The notes under the pieces: generated by a model
The model's database searches: none
Seen by the model: the letters and a program-made list of their open reading frames with translations, nothing else
Told to the model about the DNA's origin: nothing
DNA from: Pelagibacterium sediminicola
Lineage (GTDB): Bacteria; Pseudomonadota; Alphaproteobacteria; Rhizobiales; Devosiaceae
Assembly: GCF_003390885.1 (NCBI RefSeq)
Contig: NZ_QMEL01000004.1
Coordinates: 186,001 to 250,000, forward strand
Length of the DNA: 64,000 nucleotides
Direction: 5' to 3'
Shown here: one piece after another, positions 57,501 through 64,000 of the stretch
Numbering within the stretch: position 1 is the stretch's first letter
Layout of the letters: each line of letters starts with the position of its first letter
Program-made: the position numbers and the translations under genes

Positions 57501-58805
57501 CACCACGGCGCTGCGGTTTCAATCGGACAGCTTGAGCTGCGCCCGCGCGATCTCGATGCAATTATCGGCGCTCTCACCTATGACGATGACGTGCCGGAGA
57601 AGCCCACTGATCCTTTCGGGAATGGACGCCAAGGACTGGAAGACGACGCTCCAAAAATCGAGCGGCGCATGGTCGACCGTGAGGTACCATTGCGCGATGG
57701 CGGCAAGGCAGTCGTCAAGGTCTTTGAGCCCGAGGGTGAATGGGCCAAGATCGTGGTCGAGCAAGTGCGCGAAGAAGAGTTGTCGCAATTCCTTGGCCGC
57801 CTACGCCCTGTCTATCGCTCCGGCCGTGCGCCCGTGTGGTACCATTTTGGGCGGGTGCTGCCGCGCGGCGTGGTCGTCGACGAGGTGATCACCCTGGAAG
57901 ATCTGGCACGCCCATTTGGTCGCTCTTTACCAATCATCCACGAACTCGGAATCGGGAAGGTCATCCGCGAGGATCGGCTTTTCAATCCATACTTTTCAGG
58001 TTTGGGCACTGCAGCCATTGAGGGGGCGTTCCAGACCCTATCGCGAAATGAACGCATGTCGCAGGGCTTTTATAAGATCCACTACACGCTGAAGAACGAG
58101 TGGGACGGCAAGATTCTACAGCACACACCGCACTTTGCATTCGTGCCGGGATACGAAGCCGATCCCTTGGCCATCGTCAAAGCACAAGTCTCCGAACTCG
58201 AGGATGAGCCGCGCATAGCTTTCGCACCGCGGCACTCAACGTTTACACTCCCTGCACCCGACAAGATCGAGATCGAGCTGGGTGATGATCGGACAAGCGA
58301 AATCACTGCCCTACTGTCTGGCCTCGATATGCGTGAAGAATATGGGCAGGTGACATACGATGAGAAGCGTCATGGCATTTTGCTCAATGGCCGCACACAG
58401 TCACCACACGTCTACGTCGCATTTGAAATGCTGTCAGACCGAGTGAAAAAGATGGCTGCCGAGCACGAAGTAGCGACGATATTGGACGGCGTTCCGGCAG
58501 AAGCCTTCATGCTTTCGGAAATGGATGCAGATCAAATCGTGACCACGCTGGAAGAGTTCGACGACAAGACTGTAGCAGTTATCCTTGAGCATGCCGAAGT
58601 TGATCAGGATCTGCGCCACGCCGTCACGAAAGAGCGGGCAAAGCGCCCGCCCGTTGAGCTATCATTCGGTAAGGGGCAGCCTGCACCCACACCGGCGAAC
58701 AGCTCGGAATCGATGGCAGACGCGCCAGACAACGTCGTGCGATTCGCGGCGCTGCCGAAGTTCAAGGCATTCAAGCCATCAACTATGCCAACGGCGTCCA
58801 AGTAA
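54591..58805 (+). CDS. Large primase-polymerase/helicase-like replication protein
   Basis: A 1404-residue protein. The N-terminal part resembles a bifunctional primase/polymerase domain, with an acidic pair in CGWFLLDFDILRP near residue 127. The middle has a helicase Walker A, LLKAPTGSGKTTTLLTVL near residue 497, and a DExx-like VIVDERVWD near residue 672. A long C-terminal region follows. The start ATG at 54591 has AGGG a few bases upstream. It is probably the element's replication protein. It is longer than most phage primase-helicases, and the catalytic Asp/His set of the primase part needs alignment to confirm. Confidence 0.72.
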   Translation: MSSWIDPRDAATTTKITDYPSGIALHPNPRALPRRYDSTFLYGSLGLPLHEMGWATIPETRDADNRKPGRVKGAGPTAGTIKYKNVFHMHQQLAPINAVKAWADELGYLNVAGVTGDSFGTCGWFLLDFDILRPELADQIYALADEIFGVSPFIRGRDSVSKRARIYTRPLGALRLPSKNFVLEEMHDGEKQAIEIKDDGGLATLYGFHHKSGERFKYYGSAEPFTAPPSAAPLVDESQLMAFIERLHTEISPIVGFEKLKRKMTAVPVRYADTDVGDTRVPPMPAELAAFSYASEGRKDWLLKRSLPWARWNAGIVAPLDGGRRDVSEEGIAAIANAMVHESEQHLDFSAGKGLTTNTVHRHVADLLRSAAQKIADGVEGYEAIGTRRINELTQVVEHNVGQGVVQLDAEFSWLPKTADRKRIPDDIYARNDPDALAATAVALVHNRIEITQRVSREIRAAIWQFLEDLWEWKTAADSKNKKKTLLPAHLLKAPTGSGKTTTLLTVLGEWKREYPDRTLGPILMLLPSYANIEEIAGRDDLGVWTKETQEAAADIIAKAEGRGVKAMVYRGKIAAGCMMDEKVKLLQSAGINTSGLCKADDIEKEEVDGETRNNKVTKWCTYHPENPDRDDSTPSCNAILQQLGIPLSDLVLAPHAFITTNTPAALKDVTAVIVDERVWDKAIGTKFFSLDTFTTPRDEPAVTKKEKEKGVVAWHRVQSRDELGAVIVAALKDRKDVAAAILAHKDGPTLLEHGRWVTGRLQRVAMDINPSTPLANIIAATSGMRAKNLVEEHQALGIFEDRVQAFKQSDISPTLAPKGETDARVQLVDDGENVRISWRKKLNFDDKPVLWLDASGDQKVLEKIWQRDVTVHEIEAPLFVRCVWAPDGSYAKSRLLPHHGDSFEARLGKAAKQCLLREGLTAISMLHGDGGVVAAAALNVRKDLQQNFHQPANLHFMHFGNIRGLDFAKHHGAAVSIGQLELRPRDLDAIIGALTYDDDVPEKPTDPFGNGRQGLEDDAPKIERRMVDREVPLRDGGKAVVKVFEPEGEWAKIVVEQVREEELSQFLGRLRPVYRSGRAPVWYHFGRVLPRGVVVDEVITLEDLARPFGRSLPIIHELGIGKVIREDRLFNPYFSGLGTAAIEGAFQTLSRNERMSQGFYKIHYTLKNEWDGKILQHTPHFAFVPGYEADPLAIVKAQVSELEDEPRIAFAPRHSTFTLPAPDKIEIELGDDRTSEITALLSGLDMREEYGQVTYDEKRHGILLNGRTQSPHVYVAFEMLSDRVKKMAAEHEVATILDGVPAEAFMLSEMDADQIVTTLEEFDDKTVAVILEHAEVDQDLRHAVTKERAKRPPVELSFGKGQPAPTPANSSESMADAPDNVVRFAALPKFKAFKPSTMPTASK

Positions 58806-58875
58806 CTCCCTGTGTGTGGGCGTTGCTGATGCGTCATGGAACAATCTAAGGCCAGCAGCCAATTCTTGCGTCAAC

Positions 58876-58910
58876 AAAAAAAGCACCGCCTGGAGATCCA
58901 AGACGGTGCT
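58876..58910 (-). terminator. Terminator of the leftward 130-aa gene
   Basis: AGCACCG...CGGTGCT stem with a 15-base loop. On the minus strand it is followed by TTTTTTT. It lies between the primase-helicase gene and the leftward gene and could serve both strands. Confidence 0.72.
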
Positions 58911-58967
58911 GTCAGTCGATTTGCATTGAGCAATCGAATATAAGCGTTACCTGTGTAAGACACAAGA

Positions 58968-58980
58968 GTGACCTTGTCAC
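58968..58980. promoter_or_regulatory. GTGAC-N3-GTCAC palindrome, site 1
   Basis: GTGAC-CTT-GTCAC, just downstream of the 130-aa gene's stop. One of three matching palindromes within 1.6 kb. Confidence 0.55.
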
Positions 58981-59021
58981 CGACGCATGCGTAACCTTGT
59001 TTGAGGGGGTAACGGGGGTGT

Positions 59022-59414
59022 CTAGGCAGTTTGTGCTTGCGCAGCTCGATCTGCTTGCGCATCTGGATTAGGCTGCAAGCTGGGGATAAAACTGGCGTCC
59101 AAATGCTCCGGTCGCATCGATATTCGACTTCTGAGAGCAGTCACAGCTTCATCGCGGGCAAAACCCTTTCGATCAACCAGAATGGCCGTGGCGGTCTTTA
59201 AAAGACGTCTCACGTTGATTTCGGTTGATCCGTCCGCAGGAGCTCCAGTCATGGCTGCTTCCGCCAGTGCGAAAGCCAAAGCTTCCACCAGGGCAGTGTC
59301 GCATCGAGCGGTATCCGGCCGGCCCCTCTCGGACATGCGCTCTCGCCGGCGGGATTGCCGGGTGCGTTGACTGGAGAGCCGCTGTGCTCGTTTTTGCGCG
59401 TTCGTTCGTGCCAT
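59022..59414 (-). CDS. Unknown basic mobile-element protein, 130 aa
   Basis: An Arg/Gln/Ser-rich N-terminus (RAQRLSSQRTRQSRRRERMS) precedes an alpha-helical middle (ALVEALAFALAEAAMTGAPA). The N-terminus suggests nucleic-acid binding. The gene lies between two GTGAC-N3-GTCAC palindromes, one of them about 30 nt upstream of the ATG, so it may be autoregulated. No family recognised. Confidence 0.55.
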   Translation of the reverse strand: MARTNAQKRAQRLSSQRTRQSRRRERMSERGRPDTARCDTALVEALAFALAEAAMTGAPADGSTEINVRRLLKTATAILVDRKGFARDEAVTALRSRISMRPEHLDASFIPSLQPNPDAQADRAAQAQTA

Positions 59415-59443
59415 GCCTTCCTATATGGACTGAGACTATGCAA

Positions 59444-59456
59444 GTGACAAGGTCAC
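59444..59456. promoter_or_regulatory. GTGAC-N3-GTCAC palindrome, site 2
   Basis: GTGAC-AAG-GTCAC, about 30 nt upstream of the 130-aa gene's ATG, where an operator would sit. Confidence 0.6.
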
Positions 59457-59564
59457 TGATTGAGGGCGCCATAAACGGCCATCTGACGGTCGATTTCGGC
59501 GGGGCGGGAGTTGGATATCGGACATGCGTCCATGACTGCGAAGAGCAAAGGTATCGCTATCAAA

Positions 59565-59605
59565 GGACTGCGCTTAGGCGCGAAGCGCCGTAAAGAGTGC
59601 AGTCC
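59565..59605. other. Nested hairpin in the 472-nt gap before the Rep-like gene
   Basis: Outer arms GGACTGC/GCAGTCC enclose an inner GGCGC-GAA-GCGCC hairpin. The gap 59415-59886 otherwise holds an AT-rich stretch (about 59755-59860) before the Rep-like gene, such as might contain an origin or promoter. No DnaA box matching TTATNCACA was seen. Confidence 0.4.
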
Positions 59606-59886
59606 AATTATATTCAATAATCGATATCGCTCATTGCCTGATCCTGCCAATGCAGTTTTCCCTTGGCTTCCTCGCAGCTATCGACCAGCCGATTCAGTCA
59701 GCAGAAAAGACGCCACATCGGGCCTGCGGCCCTCGCGCGCGCAGTTCGCTGACTCATAGTAAGATTAGATAGCTATTATATTGGACCTTACAAAAAACAA
59801 CGCACCCCCACTTGTGCCCTGCTACGCAAGGGATTACATTAGCCGAGCTTTGTTTATTGTAAGCCACCCGTTTTTGAGGTCTGACC

Positions 59887-60753
59887 ATGCCCGTGCACCG
59901 CAATATCGCCATCCCTCTGGCTGTCCTTAGCAGTGCCTTTTACACTCCTCATAAAGACGGCGAGGGTAGCCTCCGTCCGTCCGGCAAATCGCTCACTGGA
60001 TCAGACCTGCAGATCTGGTACCTGATCCTTGATGCGGCCGAGCATGCTGTCGATTACATCGTCGACATTCCGCAGGTGAGCATCACGAAACTGCTGGATC
60101 GCGAAAACCCCACCCGCATCCGTGCTGGGCTGGATCGGCTTCGGGGAACGAATATGGTGTTGTCCAATGGCACGATCATGCCAACCGTCATTGCCTTCGA
60201 TCATGTGGGTGTTGGGACCGAGCCACGGGTATGGCGCATTCAGATCGATCGCAGGGCTTATGAGTTGGTGCAAGCATCGATTCGCATGGGCAAGCGAGGG
60301 AACATCCGGACTGACGAGTTGAAGGAAATGTCCTCAAGGTATTCTTTCGGTCTCTATAGTCGGTGGGTGGGCTGCCTACACGGTGAATTCCCGTCTGACC
60401 GTGCAATCGGGATGGGGAAGCGTCCGAGCAAGCAAGCTTTCCAGCTCGACATCCCACTCGACAAAATTGGCGCCATTTTCGCTATAGGGGATCGGCTGCG
60501 TCCTAGCGAAGTCGAAAGACTGCTGGTGACCAAGTCACCAAAGTCGCCTCTGAAGCGAGAGATGGGACGGGCTGGGATCGATGTCGACAGTCATCTGACG
60601 CTGTCCGATGCCACAGACTTACCAGCATCGCTTCGCATTCTGATATCGTCGAAGTCGCTCAAACAGCTCAGCTTCTTTAATGCTCTCGAGCGGCATAAAG
60701 AGAACGATTTTCGGGTGAGGCGTGAGCGGTATCGTCAGCACTCGACAAATTAA
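59887..60753 (+). CDS. Replication-initiator-like protein (winged-helix Rep)
   Basis: A 288-residue protein whose middle includes LKEMSSRYSFGLYSRWVGCL, resembling the YSxRLYxLL pattern of plasmid Rep_3-type initiators. Basic and Arg-rich surroundings follow. It lies next to AT-rich DNA and GTGAC-N3-GTCAC sites, one of them inside its own gene. This suggests an episomal replication stage. The match to Rep_3 is by eye only. No strong ribosome binding site is seen before the ATG. Confidence 0.5.
   Translation: MPVHRNIAIPLAVLSSAFYTPHKDGEGSLRPSGKSLTGSDLQIWYLILDAAEHAVDYIVDIPQVSITKLLDRENPTRIRAGLDRLRGTNMVLSNGTIMPTVIAFDHVGVGTEPRVWRIQIDRRAYELVQASIRMGKRGNIRTDELKEMSSRYSFGLYSRWVGCLHGEFPSDRAIGMGKRPSKQAFQLDIPLDKIGAIFAIGDRLRPSEVERLLVTKSPKSPLKREMGRAGIDVDSHLTLSDATDLPASLRILISSKSLKQLSFFNALERHKENDFRVRRERYRQHSTN
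60526..60538. promoter_or_regulatory. GTGAC-N3-GTCAC palindrome, site 3
   Basis: GTGAC-CAA-GTCAC inside the Rep-like gene; the third copy of the motif in this segment. Confidence 0.4.
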
Positions 60754-60826
60754 ATAGGATCCTGGACATTCCTTTTATGGGATCGAAGGATCAGAGTGCT
60801 AGGCTTTTGGAAAGTGGAGATTGATC

Positions 60827-61057
60827 ATGCATATCAGCGACGGTGAAGCAGGCCTTGCCCTCGGGTTTCAAAGCGCTATCCGGAAGACTGAGCGCGCCTA
60901 TGACGCTGCTATCGTCGAGCGTGACCAGCACATCCAGATGTTGACTGCAGCACTCCAGGCTGCCCGTGCCGACCTAGTGACCGAACGGGCAAAGCGTCAT
61001 GCACTGCAGTTCCAAGTTGATCGGCTCAACGCCGTCTTGGATACCCCTATCGACTGA
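60827..61057 (+). CDS. Small coiled-coil protein, 76 aa
   Basis: MHISDGEAGLALGFQSAIRK followed by a predicted long helix (QMLTAALQAARADLVTERAK). GGAG precedes the ATG at 60827. It follows the Rep-like gene and ends at a strong bidirectional terminator. Confidence 0.55.
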   Translation: MHISDGEAGLALGFQSAIRKTERAYDAAIVERDQHIQMLTAALQAARADLVTERAKRHALQFQVDRLNAVLDTPID

Positions 61058-61077
61058 CAAACGGCCACTCGACCACG

Positions 61078-61118
61078 AAAAAGGCCTGCCAGTGATGAAC
61101 TGGCAGGCCTTTCCTTTT
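61078..61118. terminator. Strong bidirectional terminator
   Basis: AAAGGCCTGCCAG/CTGGCAGGCCTTT has 13-base perfect arms and a seven-base loop, with T-runs on both strands. It separates the rightward 76-aa gene from the leftward 162-aa gene. Confidence 0.9.
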
Positions 61119-61135
61119 GCGCGACTGTTGGCGGC

Positions 61136-61624
61136 TTAAGGATGGATACCTTGTTCCGCGAGTGCCGCGCGCAGAGTTTTGCGCGGCTCGGGCTGCCGCG
61201 CATTGGCGGCAAGCACATCTTTGATGGCGGCGGTGTCATAAGGCACCATCCCGCGTATTGGCGCCTTGCCGCGCATGTGCGCGCGCAACTGGGAAGCATC
61301 GGCCGCCAGCACCGCGCACAACGACCGACGATCCAAAGCCCGCAGCCAATCAATGGCCTTGTCGCTTAAGCCCTTGGTGTCGTCCTCGGATGGTGTCTGG
61401 TCCTGAACCAAGACGCCAGCTAGACGCTTCATGCCCTTGATTTCCTCGAGGTCAGCCGTATTGCCTGACGCCTCGCCGCCTGGCGCGGGGGCAGCCTCCA
61501 CTGGCATGGCCGGCACCGCGACGAGCTGGCTGATCCACTCACCGCACACACAGACCTTTTGCCAGACAAACCTCGGCATCGCGGCAAGTACAGCGGCGAC
61601 TTTCATAAGGATTGATTTCATCAT
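61136..61624 (-). CDS. Unknown mobile-element protein with N-terminal hydrophobic segment, 162 aa
   Basis: Hydrophobic N-terminus (MMKSILMKVAAVLAAMPRFV), a Pro/Ala-rich linker, then an acidic helical region. GGGGA lies just before two adjacent ATGs (61624 and 61621); either could be used. The N-terminus could be a signal or an amphipathic anchor. No family recognised. Confidence 0.5.
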   Translation of the reverse strand: MMKSILMKVAAVLAAMPRFVWQKVCVCGEWISQLVAVPAMPVEAAPAPGGEASGNTADLEEIKGMKRLAGVLVQDQTPSEDDTKGLSDKAIDWLRALDRRSLCAVLAADASQLRAHMRGKAPIRGMVPYDTAAIKDVLAANARQPEPRKTLRAALAEQGIHP

Positions 61625-61640
61625 TCTTCCCCGGGAAAAC

Positions 61641-61664
61641 ATGAGCGGCGAGGTTGCCGCTCAT
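61641..61664. other. Perfect hairpin upstream of the 162-aa gene
   Basis: ATGAGCGGC-GAGGTT-GCCGCTCAT has nine-base arms in the leader of the leftward gene, 17 nt from its ATG. It may be an attenuator or operator. The remaining stretch to 61860 shows no gene. Confidence 0.45.
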
Positions 61665-61889
61665 TTCTTCGGGCATGATGGCGCGAATCGATGCAAGGAA
61701 CGATTCGTTCTAAGCCTTTGAAAAAGGCCGGAAAAGGACATAACCTAAGGTTTTGTCAATGGTTTTTCGACCTGCTCACGGCCTTGTGATCACTTTTTTT
61801 AGGCGTCTGAATGCCAATAATGACGGGGTTTCTGGCGTTAATGTTGACACGCCAAGGGCTTAGGAGGCGAGAGAAATGCAGACGGGTGA

Positions 61890-62186
61890 TTGATTAAATC
61901 ATTAATCGCCCCGATCTTTGAATGGTCACGAACGCACAGGGTTAGAGACATGGGGTTCAAAGGTTTCATTCCACACATCGAGCAGCGGCCGGCTTTGTCC
62001 GACCGGGTTCGTCCAGTGGGATTGAAATCTCAAACCGCGCCCAAGGTCTCAATTCATCAGCCGCCTGACCTAGACGACCTTATGGACAGATTCGATGCGC
62101 CCGAATTCTTGAAGCGGGAAACGCAGACGAAAACCAGGAGGCGTTGGGCTGGCAAGGGTTGGCGTCCAGGAGACACCCAGGACTAA
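61890..62186 (+). CDS. Unknown mobile-element protein, 98 aa
   Basis: Starts at TTG (61890) coupled to a five-codon leader ORF (ATG 61876, MQTGD, stop overlapping the TTG) preceded by AGGAGG. An ATG at 61950 (MGFKGFIPHI) is an alternative start. The sequence is basic in its C-terminal third (RETQTKTRRRWAGKGWRPGD). No domain recognised. Confidence 0.45.
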   Translation: MIKSLIAPIFEWSRTHRVRDMGFKGFIPHIEQRPALSDRVRPVGLKSQTAPKVSIHQPPDLDDLMDRFDAPEFLKRETQTKTRRRWAGKGWRPGDTQD

Positions 62187-62208
62187 CCAGCTCAACGGAG
62201 AGCTCCAG

Positions 62209-62709
62209 ATGAATTCGAAAGTAAATGCGCCTTCGGGCGCCACGGCGAAGCCTTGCCTAAATATCGATAAGATCACCGACGCAATCGTTGCCGTCGCTGA
62301 CGTCCGTAACCTTTTGTCAGATGAACTCGACGTTGCCGTTGCTCACAAGCTCACGACTTTTGACCTGAAAGGTGATGGCAAAGACATTTCGGCTCTCGTG
62401 GTAGCCATAGATGATCTTGGCAGCGTCATGACTGCCCTGGACGGCATTCATGCCCGTGCCAGCCAGCGTGAGCGCGATGCCAATGCTGCGCCGGTCAAGG
62501 AAATCTTCCAGGAAGCATTGGAAAAGGGCGACGACGCCGATCCTTACGACACCGAACGCCTCAAAGCCGATATCGCTGCCGACCCTTTCGTCGAAGAACG
62601 GCTGCTGAGTGGGTTGACCGTAAGGTTCGCCGGCAAATCGAGGGGGCGCGAACGTGATGGTCAAGTACGACACCTCCACTATCGGGCGGCTGGTTGCGAT
62701 GGCACGTGA
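62209..62709 (+). CDS. Unknown mobile-element protein, 166 aa
   Basis: A helical acidic protein (DKITDAIVAVADVRNLLSDE; GSVMTALDGIHARASQRERD). GGAGAG lies just before the ATG. Its 3' end overlaps the next gene by about 53 bases. Confidence 0.55.
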   Translation: MNSKVNAPSGATAKPCLNIDKITDAIVAVADVRNLLSDELDVAVAHKLTTFDLKGDGKDISALVVAIDDLGSVMTALDGIHARASQRERDANAAPVKEIFQEALEKGDDADPYDTERLKADIAADPFVEERLLSGLTVRFAGKSRGRERDGQVRHLHYRAAGCDGT

Positions 62710-62986
62710 TGGCGCTTCTCGCGCTGTCATAGCTCGCCGTCTCGACATGCCCCAGGTCACCATCGCTTACCACTGTGCGGCTGCAGGCATCGATTCCCCG
62801 CGCTGTGGACAGGGTCAGCGGACGGCGTTTGCGCCTGGGTCGACACCTTACACCCCCGAGGACGACGCCCGCCTCGTGGCAATGCTGAATGAAGGTAAGA
62901 GCTACAGCTTCATCGCTGATGCCATGGGTCGCAATCGGTCCTCGATCCGGTCCGGTGTTATGTCCCTTCTTGGACAGCCGTGGTGA
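62657..62986 (+). CDS. Protein with two tandem helix-turn-helix-like units, 109 aa
   Basis: The first unit reads GRLVAMARDGASRAVIARRL and the second ARLVAMLNEGKSYSFIADAM. Both share the RLVAM start and the spacing to a following RR/NR turn, so the protein is probably an internal duplication. It is likely DNA-binding. A GTG at 62654 is also possible as start. Confidence 0.6.
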   Translation: MVKYDTSTIGRLVAMARDGASRAVIARRLDMPQVTIAYHCAAAGIDSPRCGQGQRTAFAPGSTPYTPEDDARLVAMLNEGKSYSFIADAMGRNRSSIRSGVMSLLGQPW

Positions 62987-63065
62987 ACTCGACCTCGGGC
63001 TTAACGAACTCAAATTGTCCGGCCGCTCGACGAAGCGCCGGCGCCGGCGCCGGAAAGGCTAAACC

Positions 63066-63332
63066 ATGGAAACGAAATTCACGCCGCGGTTCGCCGCAGG
63101 AATCATCAAGTGCATTCGTCGCGGTGAGCCTGCCGCCAAAGTCGCCCAGTCGGTGGGCATGACACTTGCCGAACTGGACCAAGCATTTGCCGATGTTGGT
63201 TTTCGTCTGCAGGGCAACGATGTCGTCCATGATTTCGGTGGCGGGATAGGCACTCTCCATCGTCGAGCAAACTTCGTTGACGCAACCGAGCGCTGCATCT
63301 CTGGTCACGAGATTTTTGGAGCACGTTCATAA
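63066..63332 (+). CDS. Small protein with HTH-like N-terminus, 88 aa
   Basis: The N-terminal part (RRGEPAAKVAQSVGMTLAEL) resembles a helix-turn-helix. GGAAAGG precedes the ATG. The stop at 63330-63332 is followed in the same frame by about 35 further codons of plausible protein-like sequence. Confidence 0.5.
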   Translation: METKFTPRFAAGIIKCIRRGEPAAKVAQSVGMTLAELDQAFADVGFRLQGNDVVHDFGGGIGTLHRRANFVDATERCISGHEIFGARS

Positions 63333-63560
63333 GCCGACTTTACCTCTATCCGTGAGGAAATCGAGCGTGCGCTGACATCGCTTCGCCAAGGGCCTCGCGT
63401 CCTCAATGACCTCGGTGCTTACGCTGGCTGGATGCCGAAATCCAGGAGAAGGGATCGATCGCGGCAGCTGCGAGGGAGTGGGTGTCACGCGCCAAACCTT
63501 GTTTGCTGTTTTAAATCCGATCGCCCGTGTCCTCCGTTGACATTCACCTAGGGCTGCGGC
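63333..63560. pseudogene. Possible frameshifted regulator remnant
   Basis: Three overlapping frames each hold a protein-like piece: SIREEIERALTSLRQGPRVL, then LDAEIQEKGSIAAAARE, then GVTRQTLFAVLNP. The last resembles the recognition part of HigA/Xre antitoxins (LGVTRQTLSAVLN). Together they look like one gene broken by two frameshifts. Sequencing error cannot be excluded. Confidence 0.35.
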
Positions 63561-63653
63561 GGATTGAGCAAGGGCGGCGGCTTTTCACGCTGGTGGACTG
63601 ACTGCCGGACAATATCCCCAGGTGTTTATCGTGTACTGACTAGTAAGGGGGTA

Positions 63654-64000
63654 ATGCCTGTTTTTGGGCATTTTCGCTTACCGTTTGTTTGCATCGGGCA
63701 GCTCGAAAAAGATCAGCCCGAAGGTTGGAGCGGTGTTTGGCTTGAGATGAACGACAGGGCCATCAAAACGGATCGCGGAGCGCGGCGGCTGTGCGCTCGC
63801 CGCACCCGACGACAATATTTGCAGCGCACGCATTCTCGATATGCCAGTGGAATCGTGGGCACTGTTGGAGGGCGCGTTGCAGAATGCCTGGACGGCCGAA
63901 CTGATCTGCAGACGCAAGCTCGAAGCGCTCAAGCGCGGCAAGAGCTGTCCGAACCGATTCCCCTCGATATTGCTTCGTTGATTGCTGTATTGGGGTCGGC
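63654..64000 (+). CDS. Partial unknown gene running off the right edge
   Basis: Open frame of 115 codons to the window edge, MPVFGHFRLPFVCIGQLEKD at the start. AAGGGGGTA lies directly before the ATG. The product is basic in the middle (RGARRLCARRTRRQYLQR). No domain recognised. An antisense frame exists here but lacks a ribosome binding site. Confidence 0.4.
   Translation, partial: MPVFGHFRLPFVCIGQLEKDQPEGWSGVWLEMNDRAIKTDRGARRLCARRTRRQYLQRTHSRYASGIVGTVGGRVAECLDGRTDLQTQARSAQARQELSEPIPLDIASLIAVLGS

Larger units (their letters stand above)
44652..64000. mobile_element. Integrated mobile element, right end beyond window
   Basis: A tRNA 3' fragment is followed by a tyrosine integrase pointing toward it, an excisionase-like gene, many short overlapping genes of unknown function, a phage-type dNMP kinase, a primase-helicase and a Rep-like protein. 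Base composition is visibly less GC-rich than the left 44 kb, and housekeeping genes stop at 44.3 kb. No capsid, tail, terminase, relaxase or T4SS gene is seen, so the class (prophage early region, satellite or integrative plasmid) is open. Confidence 0.85.

Noticed and set aside
63678-63941. Antisense 87-codon frame near the right edge
   Set aside because: No ribosome binding site; the plus-strand frame from 63654 has a strong one and stays open to the window edge.

Overview
The window is high-GC alphaproteobacterial chromosome, most likely Hyphomicrobiales and possibly a Devosiaceae-type genome. This is inferred from the PhyR-NepR-EcfG general stress response (GSR), the GTG/TTG start usage, the FnrL/NnrR regulator pair, the glycogen operon layout and two families of dispersed intergenic repeats. 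No rRNA or other species marker is present. A mobile element with visibly lower GC begins at a tRNA 3' end at about 44.65 kb and runs off the right edge.

Layout. 0-3.3 kb: respiratory nitrate control, with a NarK-type transporter cut by the left edge, two FNR-type palindromes, an NnrR/DNR-like regulator and an FnrL with four Fe-S cysteines. 3.3-9.0 kb: a TetR gene and an RND efflux operon headed by a truncated TetR remnant that still has a perfect operator palindrome. 9.2-16.3 kb: a bdhA-livG-livF-binding protein-livH-livM operon with a candidate sigma54 promoter and two enhancer-like inverted repeats, directly downstream of the gene for a PAS-AAA+-Fis activator. 16.6-20.2 kb: ettA, an alpha/beta hydrolase and rarD. 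20.2-31.6 kb: a complete glycogen operon (glgP-glgB-glgC-glgA-pgm-glgX). 31.7-36.9 kb: a GSR island with phyR, nepR, ecfG, stress membrane and envelope proteins, at least seven GGAAC-N16/17-CGTT promoters and two apparently undescribed small RNAs. 37.1-44.3 kb: flavoprotein, L,D-transpeptidase, Uup, an EEP-family enzyme, an MFS exporter and a VOC protein.

Mobile element, 44.65 kb to the right edge: a truncated tRNA (CAT anticodon) marks the attachment site. Then come a tyrosine integrase, an excisionase-like helix-turn-helix protein, a leftward block of unknown genes, and a control region with palindromes and direct repeats. A rightward operon follows of about nine tightly coupled genes led by a Lon-like AAA+ ATPase without a protease domain. 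Next are a dNMP-kinase gene interrupted by an in-frame TGA, a 1404-residue primase-polymerase/helicase-like protein, a replication-initiator-like protein amid GTGAC-N3-GTCAC sites, and further small HTH genes. This looks like the early/replication region of a prophage, a phage satellite or an integrative plasmid. No structural or conjugation gene is visible.

How it fits together. The left part handles anaerobic nitrate respiration under FNR-type control. The central operons handle storage carbon: glycogen, and probably 3-hydroxybutyrate or a related acid. The GSR island ties a sigma factor to envelope proteins and to two sRNAs with C-rich loops that could pair with ribosome binding sites. The most interesting new signals are the twin sRNAs at 31.77-31.98 kb, the sigma54 control region at 14.73-14.87 kb, and the replication/regulatory module of the mobile element.
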